Of a DNA stretch of 20,281 nt, positions 7,184-15,149 are shown piece after piece. Made by a program: the position numbers and the translations under genes. The DNA is taken from positions 1 to 20,281 of IMG/VR virus record IMGVR_UViG_3300025305_000195. One strand, given 5' to 3'. This DNA is from a virus. Within the stretch, counting starts at the first letter, position 1. Each line of letters starts with the position of its first letter. The notes beneath the pieces were generated by a model that saw only the letters and a program-made list of their open reading frames with translations, searched no databases and was not told the DNA's origin.

Positions 7184-10060
7184 TTAATTTGATCTCATAG
7201 TAACAAACCATGCTGCTGTAGCATGTGAACCAGAACCATAGGCTAATTGTAAAGAACTACCTGAAGTGGAATAAGTTCTAGCTGGAGGGCTATTTTTAAC
7301 AACAGAAGAAATTGTAGCAGGAGTTCCACCACTATTATGAAACAAAACAAGATCCGTAAAAGTATTTGGATCACTTCCTCCAGTAACAACAGCTAAGATT
7401 CCACCTACACCACCAATAGTTACACTAGCAATAGTGGTAGCACTTGTTCCTACAGTAGTTTTTTGATTAGCTATAATTTGCCCAGTATCTTTACCTTGGC
7501 ATTTAATAAGATCGTATTGCGTTCCTAAATCAGCAGACTCTGGCCCAACTTTAAGAAACTCTGTGTTACTTGGATCACACCCTATTCCTACAGCATTATT
7601 AGCAGCATTAACTTTAAGCATACTGGTATTATCATCACTTTCAACTCTAAAATCTATGTCTGCTGAACCTTCATTAAATACTGTTTCGGCTGCTGCTAAG
7701 TGTATTAAATCCGCAGTAGTTGCATTTCCTATTGTTTTACCATCTGCTAGAACAAGATCATCTTTAATAGTTAAAAGACCAGCAGAAGAAAGTGTAAGTG
7801 CATCAGTAGCTGAAGCAACACCAATTGTGCCACCATCTTTAATTAAAATGTCATCTACAAATGTAACGATTCCTGTAGAAGCTACTGTCATTGCAGTAGC
7901 AGCAGAAGCTGAACCTATTGTTCCACCATCTTTAATGACAATATCATCTTTAAAAGTTACAATTCCAGCAGAAGAAATAGTCATTGCATCATTTGTTGAT
8001 GCTACACCAATAGTGCCACCATCTTTAATCATAAAATCATCTGCAATCGTAAGTAAACCAGCAGAACTGAGAGACATTTTTTCAGAGGCAGCTTCACTAG
8101 CAGCCGTTTTAAAACTTAACTTTGTAGCATTATTATCCGCTGCAAAATTACCTTCTGATACAGCTTCGATACCAGCAGCAACTAATATAGCATCTGTTCC
8201 TGCTCCTTCATCTGGTGCTTGAAAGAAAATAGAACCAAGTACATCGTTAACTGCAATATCATTATCCCCTGCTTGAAAAGTAAGAGAAGGTTCTTTACCA
8301 TCGCCTGTACCTACATGCTTGAGAACAAGACCATCATCAGCAACATGTGTAAGTGTAATTTCCTGATCATTACCAAAATAAATTACACTACTATCTGCAA
8401 GATATAAATCATTCCATTCTGCACTACTTGTACCTATATCTCTAGTACCACCTCCATCAGGAGCAAGATTTGAACCTATACTAGTAAGATCTGTACTTCC
8501 AATGTAAGTTTTAAGCCTAGAAGCTGCAGTTTTTCTATTTGTTCCCCCTGCTCCATTATCAATTATAAACAGGTCAGCATCTACAATAGCTTCACCAATA
8601 TCTGTACCGCCATCTATATCTAAAGCAGTTAAAGGAAACCCACCAGCAGTTTGAACTAGAGTATTAATTCTAGATAGAGCAGCTTTTCTATTTGTACCTC
8701 CAGCACCGTCATCTACAATGATCAGATCAGAAGTAGTTAAATCTGCCCCGATATCCGTGCCACCGTCTATATCTAGATCAGCAATTGGCACTCCTCCATC
8801 TGGAAATACTGGATTTTGAGAAAATGTTACAACTCCTCCAGAACTGATAGCAATAGCATCTGTATCAGAAGCAGAACCTATATTACCTGCGTCTGGTATT
8901 ACAATGTTACCTCCTGTAGTCATAGTACCACCACCAGTGTATGTACCTGCACCAGTTACATTAGCACCACTGAAAGTTAAAGCAGTTGTTGTACCAGATT
9001 TTATTATTAAGTTTCCAGAAGTATTAGTAGCACTACCGAATGTAGTACCATCATCTTTAAAGAATATATCTCCCCCACCTGCATCTAAAACAATATCTGT
9101 AGCAGCATCTACATTAAATAGAGCAGACGCAGACACTGTTAAATCTGTGCCATCTCCTTCTATCTTTTCACCATCATCTCCAAAAGTTATACCTACTCCA
9201 GAAGGAATATTTACATCACTAGTAGCTGTTAAATTAATATCTGCTCCAGAAGTTATTGTTAGATCAGTACTGTTACCTTCTATCTTTTCACCAGACCCAA
9301 ATGTAATGCCTACATCAGCAGGAATTACTACATCTGCTGTAGCAGTTAAATTAATGTTATTACCAGTAATAGTTAAATCCGTACCGTCACCCTCTATTTT
9401 TTCTCCATCATTACCAAATGTTATACCAATATCAGCAGGGATATTTACATCACCACCACTACCTACAGTAATTGATAAATCTGTACCATCTGATTCTATT
9501 TTTTCAGCAGTAGCAAAAGTTATACCTACGCCAGAGGGAATATTTACATCGGCTGTAGCAGTAAGATTGATATTGTTACCAGAGATAGTTAAATCAGTGC
9601 CATCACCTTCGATCTTTTCACCGTCATTACCGAAAGTTACACCTATATTTGCAGGTATATTAATATCTGCTCCCGATACTAAATATAAATCTGTACCGTC
9701 ACCGTAGATGTATTCTCCACCTTCGTCATTTAAATATAACCGTTTGGTGCTATCGATTACTACATCGTCTGAAAATTTAAAGTGATCTTCATCTTCCATC
9801 CAAGTCAGGACACCATCAGTTGTCTCCCCATCGAAAGTGACCACAATATCTGTACCAGCAGTACCATCACCAATAGTAATAGCTGTTCCTAAAAGTTTAG
9901 TTATATCACCACCTTCAGCACTAGTACCATCATGGGTATGTCCTGTATCGGCTGCAAATGCTGATACTAATTGATCAAATTCATCATTAAAATGTGATGC
10001 TTCGATAGTAGCACCGTCTACAATAGTAGATGAACTTTGTCTAGTGTAAGTAGCTCCCAT
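7184..10060 (-). CDS. Repeat-rich tail fibre or spike, 958 aa
   Basis: The start overlaps the nozzle stop by one base (TAATG) with an AGGAGG site upstream. Residues 1-60 include HFNDEFDQLVSAF and GHTHDGT, typical of the virion-attachment end of phage fibres. The shaft holds three repeat families. Residues about 119-318 hold five to six units of 34-40 residues around DGTDLTI...VNIPSGVGITFG..GEKIE. Residues 425-521 hold two units of about 51 residues sharing LDIDGGTDIG and GAGGTNRK. Residues 678-788 hold four units of 31 residues around IKDGGTIGVAS..DA. After NNAVGIG (about 821-827) comes a non-repeated C-terminal domain that would carry receptor contact or trimer registration. Ser/Thr/Gly/Asp-rich beta repeats fit a trimeric fibre. 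Fibre identity is well supported by the architecture; the receptor is unknown. Confidence 0.88.
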   Translation of the reverse strand: MGATYTRQSSSTIVDGATIEASHFNDEFDQLVSAFAADTGHTHDGTSAEGGDITKLLGTAITIGDGTAGTDIVVTFDGETTDGVLTWMEDEDHFKFSDDVVIDSTKRLYLNDEGGEYIYGDGTDLYLVSGADINIPANIGVTFGNDGEKIEGDGTDLTISGNNINLTATADVNIPSGVGITFATAEKIESDGTDLSITVGSGGDVNIPADIGITFGNDGEKIEGDGTDLTITGNNINLTATADVVIPADVGITFGSGEKIEGNSTDLTITSGADINLTATSDVNIPSGVGITFGDDGEKIEGDGTDLTVSASALFNVDAATDIVLDAGGGDIFFKDDGTTFGSATNTSGNLIIKSGTTTALTFSGANVTGAGTYTGGGTMTTGGNIVIPDAGNIGSASDTDAIAISSGGVVTFSQNPVFPDGGVPIADLDIDGGTDIGADLTTSDLIIVDDGAGGTNRKAALSRINTLVQTAGGFPLTALDIDGGTDIGEAIVDADLFIIDNGAGGTNRKTAASRLKTYIGSTDLTSIGSNLAPDGGGTRDIGTSSAEWNDLYLADSSVIYFGNDQEITLTHVADDGLVLKHVGTGDGKEPSLTFQAGDNDIAVNDVLGSIFFQAPDEGAGTDAILVAAGIEAVSEGNFAADNNATKLSFKTAASEAASEKMSLSSAGLLTIADDFMIKDGGTIGVASTNDAMTISSAGIVTFKDDIVIKDGGTIGSASAATAMTVASTGIVTFVDDILIKDGGTIGVASATDALTLSSAGLLTIKDDLVLADGKTIGNATTADLIHLAAAETVFNEGSADIDFRVESDDNTSMLKVNAANNAVGIGCDPSNTEFLKVGPESADLGTQYDLIKCQGKDTGQIIANQKTTVGTSATTIASVTIGGVGGILAVVTGGSDPNTFTDLVLFHNSGGTPATISSVVKNSPPARTYSTSGSSLQLAYGSGSHATAAWFVTMRSN
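7697..8029 (-). repeat. Fibre repeat family C, four 31-residue (93-nt) units
   Basis: Fibre residues 678-788 hold units beginning near IKDGGTIG at 678, 709 and 740 and a weaker fourth (LADGKTIG) near 771. The exact 31-residue spacing suggests recent tandem growth. A diverged relative (IPDAGNIGSAS) lies at about residue 388. Confidence 0.85.
8498..8788 (-). repeat. Fibre repeat family B, two units with a 51-residue period
   Basis: Fibre residues 425-470 and 476-521 are two copies of one unit that share LDIDGGTDIG, a hydrophobic L-I-I-D stretch, GAGGTNRK and an A-SR motif. No third copy is seen. Confidence 0.85.
9107..9706 (-). repeat. Fibre repeat family A, 34-40 residues per unit
   Basis: Within the fibre gene, fibre residues 119-318 hold five recognisable units plus a diverged sixth. 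Each contains DGTDL, then a short variable stretch, NIP, GITFG and GEKI. Unit lengths of 34, 38 and 40 residues show small in-frame insertions such as NINLTATAD, present in some copies only. Confidence 0.85.
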
Positions 10061-11571
10061 TATCTTCTTCCTCCTGGTACTACGTCTAATTCAAATCCTC
10101 TTATTATAAAAGGATTGTTTGTTGAGTTATCTTGTGAAATTCTAATTGCTATTGCAAAACCAGAACCTACCATCAGCTGTCTTAAAATAGGCGTTCCAAA
10201 ACCTCCGTAAAAACCACTTCCATAAGCAGTAGATCCATATAAAGGCAACCCTACTTCACTAACAGATATTCCTGCAGGTTGAATTATATCTGCATCTTCA
10301 TAATCAAACCTTGCTGAAAGCAGAAAAGTCATAGTGCCTTCTGCTTCGTAATTTATATTTATTCTTTTTAAAAGTTTTCTAATTCCTGGATCACCTAAAG
10401 TTAAGTCAGGTGATGTATAGGTTGCAGGAATATTTCCCCCATTAAAATTATTTCCAGACTCTTGTTTATAAACATAACCGTCATCATAACCGCCATGTAA
10501 AATATGTTCAGTATCTCCAATAAAATCACTAGTACAAACGTAAGGTTTTATACCTCTTATATCAGCCCACTCCCAATTTAAATCTCCTGCTGCTTGCCTT
10601 TTTAAAACTCCTATTAAACCTGGAGAAGCTATTTCAGCAGTTCCTGAAGAAGTAGGAAAAAATAATCTGTACTGCGTTTTTTCTCTTATTACTAGAGAAG
10701 ATATATCTGCACTAGTAGCTTCTGTTAAAGTGCTTTGTACAGCTTTAGATATAGTTCCTAATTCTACATCGCCAATTTTTTCTGTAGCAGCAACGGTACG
10801 AATACCATCAGGTGCTAAAAATATAATGTCACCAGCTACTTCCTGAATTGAAAACCTATTTGTACATCCAATATTTCTAGATACAGGAGCTACCTGAAAA
10901 TCTGCAATAGATGTACCAGCTAATCTAAATATAGAATTTTCACAAAATATATACAGTTGATCACGAAAAGCTTTTAAACCTTCTATCTTATCTCCTACAT
11001 CTATCGTTCCTGCTCCATTTGCAGCAGTAAAATCATTTTCAGAAAAAGGAGCAGAAAAATCTATCTGACTAGTATTGCCTGAATTAGCTCCTGTAAAAAA
11101 TAAATGGTTTCTAAACTCTTCTACAGTATGTGGATCTGAAGGTGCTCCAGTACCACTTAATAAAGTATAAGTACTACCATCGTAGATAAAAGCTTGATTA
11201 GCTCCATCTGCACCTGCTATCTTTTCTGTATTAGCCCATCTGTATTTAGTAAAACTGTACCTACCAGCACTGGTTCTATTGGTAACTATACTTGTCCATC
11301 CAGAACCTGTACCTTTTACTAAATTAGCTCCTCTAGCTGCAATAACACTAGATCCTAATATCTGTACACCAAGAACAGAGCCAGAACCAGAAATTTCATT
11401 ACTATCGTATTTAGTAAAGCCGTTTATTCTACGATACCCTCCCGTTATAGAAGGTTCAAAGTTTTCTAACTTTTTACAAGCTCCAGGGGGCATAGCCAAG
11501 ACACTTGTATCTTTAATTAAACCTCCTTCACAAGCTACTGGAAAAGGTTGTTGTTGAGAAGTTTGTGGCAT
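10060..11571 (-). CDS. Tail nozzle-type protein (T7 gp12 / P22 gp10-like), 503 aa
   Basis: The ATG directly abuts the stop of the adaptor gene, so translation is probably coupled. The N-terminus (LIKDTSVLAMPPGACKKLEN, then GGYRRINGF) matches the usual opening of podoviral tail-tube nozzle proteins. The middle consists of repeated short beta units such as GANQAFIYDGSTYTLL, FRNHLFFTG, FRDQLYIFCENSIFRL and DIIFLAPDGIRTV, as in a beta-propeller. The C-terminal 120 residues are beta-rich (GDPGIRKLLKRININYEAEG, YGSTAYGSGFYGG). Nozzle proteins such as T7 gp12 and P22 gp10 are propeller-containing proteins that extend the tail channel below the adaptor, and order here (adaptor, nozzle, fibre) agrees. 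The assignment rests on this pattern and order, not on a search. Confidence 0.78.
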   Translation of the reverse strand: MPQTSQQQPFPVACEGGLIKDTSVLAMPPGACKKLENFEPSITGGYRRINGFTKYDSNEISGSGSVLGVQILGSSVIAARGANLVKGTGSGWTSIVTNRTSAGRYSFTKYRWANTEKIAGADGANQAFIYDGSTYTLLSGTGAPSDPHTVEEFRNHLFFTGANSGNTSQIDFSAPFSENDFTAANGAGTIDVGDKIEGLKAFRDQLYIFCENSIFRLAGTSIADFQVAPVSRNIGCTNRFSIQEVAGDIIFLAPDGIRTVAATEKIGDVELGTISKAVQSTLTEATSADISSLVIREKTQYRLFFPTSSGTAEIASPGLIGVLKRQAAGDLNWEWADIRGIKPYVCTSDFIGDTEHILHGGYDDGYVYKQESGNNFNGGNIPATYTSPDLTLGDPGIRKLLKRININYEAEGTMTFLLSARFDYEDADIIQPAGISVSEVGLPLYGSTAYGSGFYGGFGTPILRQLMVGSGFAIAIRISQDNSTNNPFIIRGFELDVVPGGRR

Positions 11572-12879
11572 TTACACCGCCCTTATATAATTATTGGTAT
11601 TTATACTTTCTGTACGAATCCTCTTAATACCTTCTTCATATTCCTGTAAACACAAAGAAGCAGCCTGATAGTCTGATCTTAGGGTATGTGCATAGTACCT
11701 GACTCTAGCAGTTATAACATCATGGTATCTGGCAGGTAAGTCTGGAGTATCTGTATCGGAAGATAATTCTGTAGGCTCATCCCAAAAATCAAATTTTAAA
11801 TTATGCCCACCGCTTTTTGGCACTGGAGATACTATTATTTCACTATTTAAACTTTTAGTTACAACAGAAGGTGTGCTGTACCTGTTTGGATCACGTTTAC
11901 TATCGTATGCTTTATGTTTAGAACTGTACTCTTCCCATGTAATAAAATCTAATTTTTTACCCTCTTCATCCAGAGAAACTGTTACAAAATCTACATGCAC
12001 ATTTTCACTAGCTTCATTTGAAAGAGTTAAAAAGGGAGTTTGTGTAGAAGGTGTGAAAGTCGTAGTATAGGTTTTACCCCATCCTAAATTAGTAGTTGTA
12101 AAAGAGGTAGAAAGATCAGCATCTTTATCTGCAGAAGAACCTGCGTACACCTTTAAGGTAGCTGTAGTAGCACTGGTATCTCCAGAAACAAACCTAACAT
12201 TTACTCGATAAGTTTCTCCTTCGGACAGGTCAGTTTTACCATCTGCATCATACAGTTGGGTATCTATAGTTCCATCATTTAATACAACAGAGCCATTATG
12301 TTCATTACTAAAAGCAGGAGTACCAGAAGTAGATGTACCTGCTGGATTGCTAGAACGGGAAGTCCAGTAATTACTATAGTCAGTAGAAACTTCAAATTCT
12401 CCACCTTCTAAAACATTTCTAGGTTCTAGAATCATGTTATCATATTCTACATGTCTAGAATTTATAACAGTCCCTACTGTTCGTGTAGCTCCTGAAAAAA
12501 CACCTGTAATAGTTTCTGCTGAAAATGTTCCAGAAAGAGGTTCTACAACTAAGTAATTAGTTTCTGAAACTTGTACAACTCCTACAGCAGAGGACGTACC
12601 CCCCGTGATACGTTCATGTTTTCTAAAAGTTCCCGAACCTCCACTTATAGTAAGTTTAATTGGATGTTTATAAACTTCTTTACCCTGAATAAGAGCGTAC
12701 TCAGCAGATGTATAATTCCAAGGCCATTCTACTTGATGTAAATCTATATCACGAATAGCTTTATTTATTGTATCTCCAATGAACACATGAAAAGAAGCTG
12801 ATTGTCCACTTACACTACTAGAAATAGTAGGTTCGTTTAGTTCTCTCATTATATTATTAAACAAAGTAAGATAGTTCAT
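11572..12879 (-). CDS. Tail adaptor-type protein (T7 gp11 / P22 gp4-like) with inserted beta domains, 435 aa
   Basis: Residues 1-76 (MNYLTLFNNIMRELNEP, then INKAIRDIDLHQVEWPWN) and residues about 308-435 (ARYHDVITARVRYYAHTL, AASLCLQEYEEGIKRI) look like the helical halves of podoviral head-tail adaptors. Two beta-rich stretches sit between them. Residues about 77-145 repeat an SGTF...ITG...SGAT/SAVG pattern. Residues about 157-305 look like a carbohydrate-binding (CBM4/9-type) jelly roll: NVLEGGEFE at the start, a solvent-facing Trp at YWTS, ETYRVNVRF, YTTTFTPSTQTPFLTL and a closing VDFVTVSL. The adaptor would plug the portal and dock the nozzle encoded next. Order and the end segments support the adaptor call. 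The lectin-like call is from strand pattern only. Confidence 0.75.
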   Translation of the reverse strand: MNYLTLFNNIMRELNEPTISSSVSGQSASFHVFIGDTINKAIRDIDLHQVEWPWNYTSAEYALIQGKEVYKHPIKLTISGGSGTFRKHERITGGTSSAVGVVQVSETNYLVVEPLSGTFSAETITGVFSGATRTVGTVINSRHVEYDNMILEPRNVLEGGEFEVSTDYSNYWTSRSSNPAGTSTSGTPAFSNEHNGSVVLNDGTIDTQLYDADGKTDLSEGETYRVNVRFVSGDTSATTATLKVYAGSSADKDADLSTSFTTTNLGWGKTYTTTFTPSTQTPFLTLSNEASENVHVDFVTVSLDEEGKKLDFITWEEYSSKHKAYDSKRDPNRYSTPSVVTKSLNSEIIVSPVPKSGGHNLKFDFWDEPTELSSDTDTPDLPARYHDVITARVRYYAHTLRSDYQAASLCLQEYEEGIKRIRTESINTNNYIRAV

Positions 12880-12888
12880 TACTGATCC

Positions 12889-13245
12889 TTACAAGATAGG
12901 TGTAAATAGTTCTTCTAAAAATACAGATACATAAAAAGCATCAGCAGTAGCAGCTTGTGCTTTTAAAACATCTGTTGCGTCTAAATATATATTCAAATTA
13001 TCAAGTCTTAAATAATCATCAGTAGCTATCTGTTTATCATGTATAAGACTATAAGTTGCACTAGCAGAAGTATCTGTCCACTGAATATTTAAATTTCTAG
13101 CACTACTATCGTAATTAGCTATGAACATTTCTCGAACTATAGCTGTAGTTTTAGCAGGTACTGTGTATACAGTAGTCAAATTTGTACTGGTTAAATTTAC
13201 AGCAGCATTTATTAATCTTACAGATCTTTGTAAATTACCAACCAT
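12889..13245 (-). CDS. Small hypothetical structural protein, 118 aa
   Basis: The gene begins right after tandem in-frame stops (TAG TAA) of the protease gene, with a weak AGAGA site inside that gene's end, and stops 9 nt before the adaptor. The product is short and beta-rich: TNLTTVYTVPAKTTAIVREM, NYDSSARNLNIQWTD, SATYSLIHDKQI and DAFYVSVFLEEL look like strands of one compact beta-sandwich. Small proteins of this kind occur in phage head-completion or decoration roles. I cannot say which applies here. It carries no catalytic motif or membrane segment. Confidence 0.75.
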   Translation of the reverse strand: MVGNLQRSVRLINAAVNLTSTNLTTVYTVPAKTTAIVREMFIANYDSSARNLNIQWTDTSASATYSLIHDKQIATDDYLRLDNLNIYLDATDVLKAQAATADAFYVSVFLEELFTPIL

Positions 13246-13248
13246 TTA

Positions 13249-14112
13249 CTAATCTCTTTTTATAAAATTTCTTATAGGTTCTATTTCTTCTACTTCAGGC
13301 TCATCTCCGAGTATTTTTTCACCATAACCATTGGATCTTAAAAAAATTCTAATTTCAGATATTGGCCTAGCCCATGCCATATGAGTAACTACATTTCCCC
13401 ACCCGTAGGCTGATACCATACTTGGTACGCCAATTAGTTCGTACTCTCTACGAGGACTGTACACATACAAAGAACCTCCTGAATTACCAAATATAATCGG
13501 GGCTGATGCTAAATATAGATTATTACCATCTCTGTCTCTACCATATCCAGAAAGTAGTCCCATAGTAGGAAAAGGAGGTTTACCTAATCCTGCACCTACT
13601 GCGTATACTGTAGAAAATATCCAAGGGCCACTATCTTTATCCTCTGGGTATAGAGTAGCTACATGAGGCATCTGTCTTTCTTTATCTGCAACTTGTAACA
13701 AAGCAAGATCCCTACTTTTATCATAAGCTACGATATGTGCAAGCCTTCCCATAGTGCCTACAGCCGTACTAAAATTATTATATTCCCACATGTCTATGTT
13801 GACAGGTCTACGGTTTTCAGTCTCTACATTTTCTTGTTTATCTGAGTTCCATACCTTAGTAATCTTTACATAATTCTGGACTACATGCCAGTTTGTAAGA
13901 ACATAACTTTCATACTCTTGTTCTTTGTTTAATTCTGAATGTATAACAGTTCCAGAACCTGTACCATTACCTACTCTTACAAGAACTGTAGGATATAACA
14001 TTTCTAAATGTTCTTGTTTAGGTACAGTACCACTCTTATTTGAATTAGCAAATCCTACAGTCGATCCTAGTGTAATAATTACAGACAATAAAATGGCAGC
14101 AAGTATTTTCAT
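13249..14112 (-). CDS. Exported trypsin-like serine protease, 287 aa
   Basis: The catalytic triad of chymotrypsin-fold (S1-type) proteases is visible: His76 in LTNWHVV, Asp135 in SRDLALLQV and Ser211 in FGNSGGSLY. Residues 1-22 form a Sec signal peptide, with Lys2, a hydrophobic core ILAAILLSVIITLG and a likely cut after GFA22. The mature protein should therefore act in the periplasm or envelope of a Gram-negative host. The domain spans about residues 40-260. No PDZ domain and no cysteine are seen, so it is like the protease core of HtrA/DegP enzymes without their regulatory part. The gene follows hsp20 by 3 nt, with its AGGAG site inside that gene, so the pair is co-translated. A signal peptide argues against procapsid maturation in the cytoplasm. 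Possible roles are lysis help, envelope stress control or virion incorporation. The enzyme class is secure; the role is not. Confidence 0.9.
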   Translation of the reverse strand: MKILAAILLSVIITLGSTVGFANSNKSGTVPKQEHLEMLYPTVLVRVGNGTGSGTVIHSELNKEQEYESYVLTNWHVVQNYVKITKVWNSDKQENVETENRRPVNIDMWEYNNFSTAVGTMGRLAHIVAYDKSRDLALLQVADKERQMPHVATLYPEDKDSGPWIFSTVYAVGAGLGKPPFPTMGLLSGYGRDRDGNNLYLASAPIIFGNSGGSLYVYSPRREYELIGVPSMVSAYGWGNVVTHMAWARPISEIRIFLRSNGYGEKILGDEPEVEEIEPIRNFIKRD

Positions 14113-14115
14113 TTT

Positions 14116-14511
14116 CTACTCCTTTGATATTGCAATTACTTTTTCTTTTTCTTCTTCTGGAATAACTTTTTCTAAGTCTATTTCCAGTAACCCATCTTTT
14201 AATCTGGCATTTGTAATATTCATGTTAGGTGCTAGGCAAAAATCTTTACGAAAATTTCTGTTAGCAATTCCTTTCCATGTATAATCGCAATCATTTTTTT
14301 CCTGTTTATTAGCAGATATACTAAGAGTATTTTTTTGTGTAGTAACTGTCAGATCATCTGATGAAAATCCTGCAACAGCCATAGACAATTTATATTCGTT
14401 AGTACCTGCTTTTTCCACATTGTATGGTGGATAAGTTGTTTTATTTACAGTTGTAAACATTTGGTCAAACATACGGTCAAAACCAATGAACATTTTACTT
14501 AAATCATTCAT
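14116..14511 (-). CDS. Small heat-shock protein, Hsp20 / alpha-crystallin family, 131 aa
   Basis: The sequence matches the IbpA-like group closely in plan. The N-terminus has GFDRMFDQMF, then YPPYNVEK opens the alpha-crystallin domain (about residues 27-115) with EYKLSMAVAGFSSDDLTVTT, NTLSISANK, a WKGIANRNFRKDF stretch and the diagnostic ARLKDGLLEIDL. The C-terminal VIAI (about 125-128) can serve as the I-x-I-type motif that joins subunits into oligomers. Such proteins hold unfolding clients in an ATP-independent manner. Length is normal for the family. A clear AGGAG site precedes the start. Marine T4-like cyanophages are known to carry hsp20; here it sits between head and tail genes of a podovirus-like operon, which suggests help in folding or assembling virion proteins. 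The family call is very sure. Confidence 0.95.
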   Translation of the reverse strand: MNDLSKMFIGFDRMFDQMFTTVNKTTYPPYNVEKAGTNEYKLSMAVAGFSSDDLTVTTQKNTLSISANKQEKNDCDYTWKGIANRNFRKDFCLAPNMNITNARLKDGLLEIDLEKVIPEEEKEKVIAISKE

Positions 14512-14533
14512 AGTGTTCTCCTAAAGATCTACA

Positions 14534-14559
14534 CAATACTCCTGTTACAGCAAGTATTG
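14534..14559. repeat. Inverted repeat upstream of hsp20
   Basis: CAATACT and AGTATTG form a 7-bp stem around a 12-nt loop in the 69-base gap before hsp20. No U-run follows on either strand, so it is not an ordinary terminator. It does not pair with the hsp20 ribosome binding site, which arises about 10 nt further on. Its role is unknown; mRNA processing or stability is possible. Confidence 0.45.
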
Positions 14560-14580
14560 AATAATTAAACTTATACAGTA

Positions 14581-15129
14581 TTAGGTAAACGGTAATGCTA
14601 AAGTACCATCTCCAAAAATAACACCATCAACGATCCATTTAGAATCACTTGCAGCTAAATACGTTAAGCGACTTCCAAGAAATCGGCCTTTCGTATCTCC
14701 ATCAGCAACAAATTGATGGTCAGCAGCAGCAGGAGTAGAAAAACCTATCGTAGCACCTGCGTTAACAGCTACATGGCTATCTACATTATCTTTGTCTACA
14801 ATCCAACACCCACCCTGTAATACATCAGAAGCTGAAGCAGCATTAATAGTCCAGGTTCCAGTAAAAGTAGTTGTTACAACGAAGTCAAAGAAATATCCTG
14901 CAGCAGCAGCAGGTAAAGTAATAGTAATTCCTCCTGCACGATCTAGAGTGAAAATTTTTCCCGAATCTGCTGCAACCAAAGTCTTAGTAGAATCTGTAAT
15001 TGCTTCTACAGACCTACGCAAACCAGATACAGTCATTAACGGAGCATTTCCAGCAGTAAGATCATAGCTGCTTGCATACTGTGGCACTTGCAAAAACCTA
15101 TTATTTAGGTCAGTTGTCATAGAAACCAT
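14581..15129 (-). CDS. Putative head-decoration or fibre-like protein, 182 aa
   Basis: The start at 15129 (MVSMTTD) has AGGAG 8 nt upstream, which favours it over the internal ATG three codons on. Residues 45-110 contain TLVAADSGKIFTLDRAGGIT, TLPAAAAGYFFDFVV and WTINAASASDVLQGG. This strand-loop pattern is seen in trimeric beta proteins of phage capsid decorations and fibres. The middle section continues with short beta strands and the protein ends in DGTLALPFT. It lies just after the coat gene and another small beta protein, which suits capsid decoration. No catalytic motif is present. The family is not named with certainty. Confidence 0.75.
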   Translation of the reverse strand: MVSMTTDLNNRFLQVPQYASSYDLTAGNAPLMTVSGLRRSVEAITDSTKTLVAADSGKIFTLDRAGGITITLPAAAAGYFFDFVVTTTFTGTWTINAASASDVLQGGCWIVDKDNVDSHVAVNAGATIGFSTPAAADHQFVADGDTKGRFLGSRLTYLAASDSKWIVDGVIFGDGTLALPFT

Positions 15130-15149
15130 TAGTATATCTCCTATTTAAA

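Noticed and set aside
8904-9707. A 267-codon open frame on the plus strand across fibre repeat family A, and a similar 219-codon one at 7563-8222
   Set aside because: Both are antisense shadows of the fibre repeats. The repetitive Gly/Thr/Ser/Asp codons leave the complementary frame free of stops, and the predicted products are low-complexity Pro/Ser/Val strings without a ribosome binding site.
13249-14112. The serine protease as the procapsid maturation protease
   Set aside because: It has a convincing signal peptide, a trypsin-like triad unlike the usual prohead proteases, and it is encoded after the capsid genes instead of before the scaffold.
14500-14535. An RNA thermometer hiding the hsp20 ribosome binding site
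   Set aside because: No CUCC-like or other segment in the short leader pairs with AGGAG, so a ROSE or fourU-type switch is not supported.
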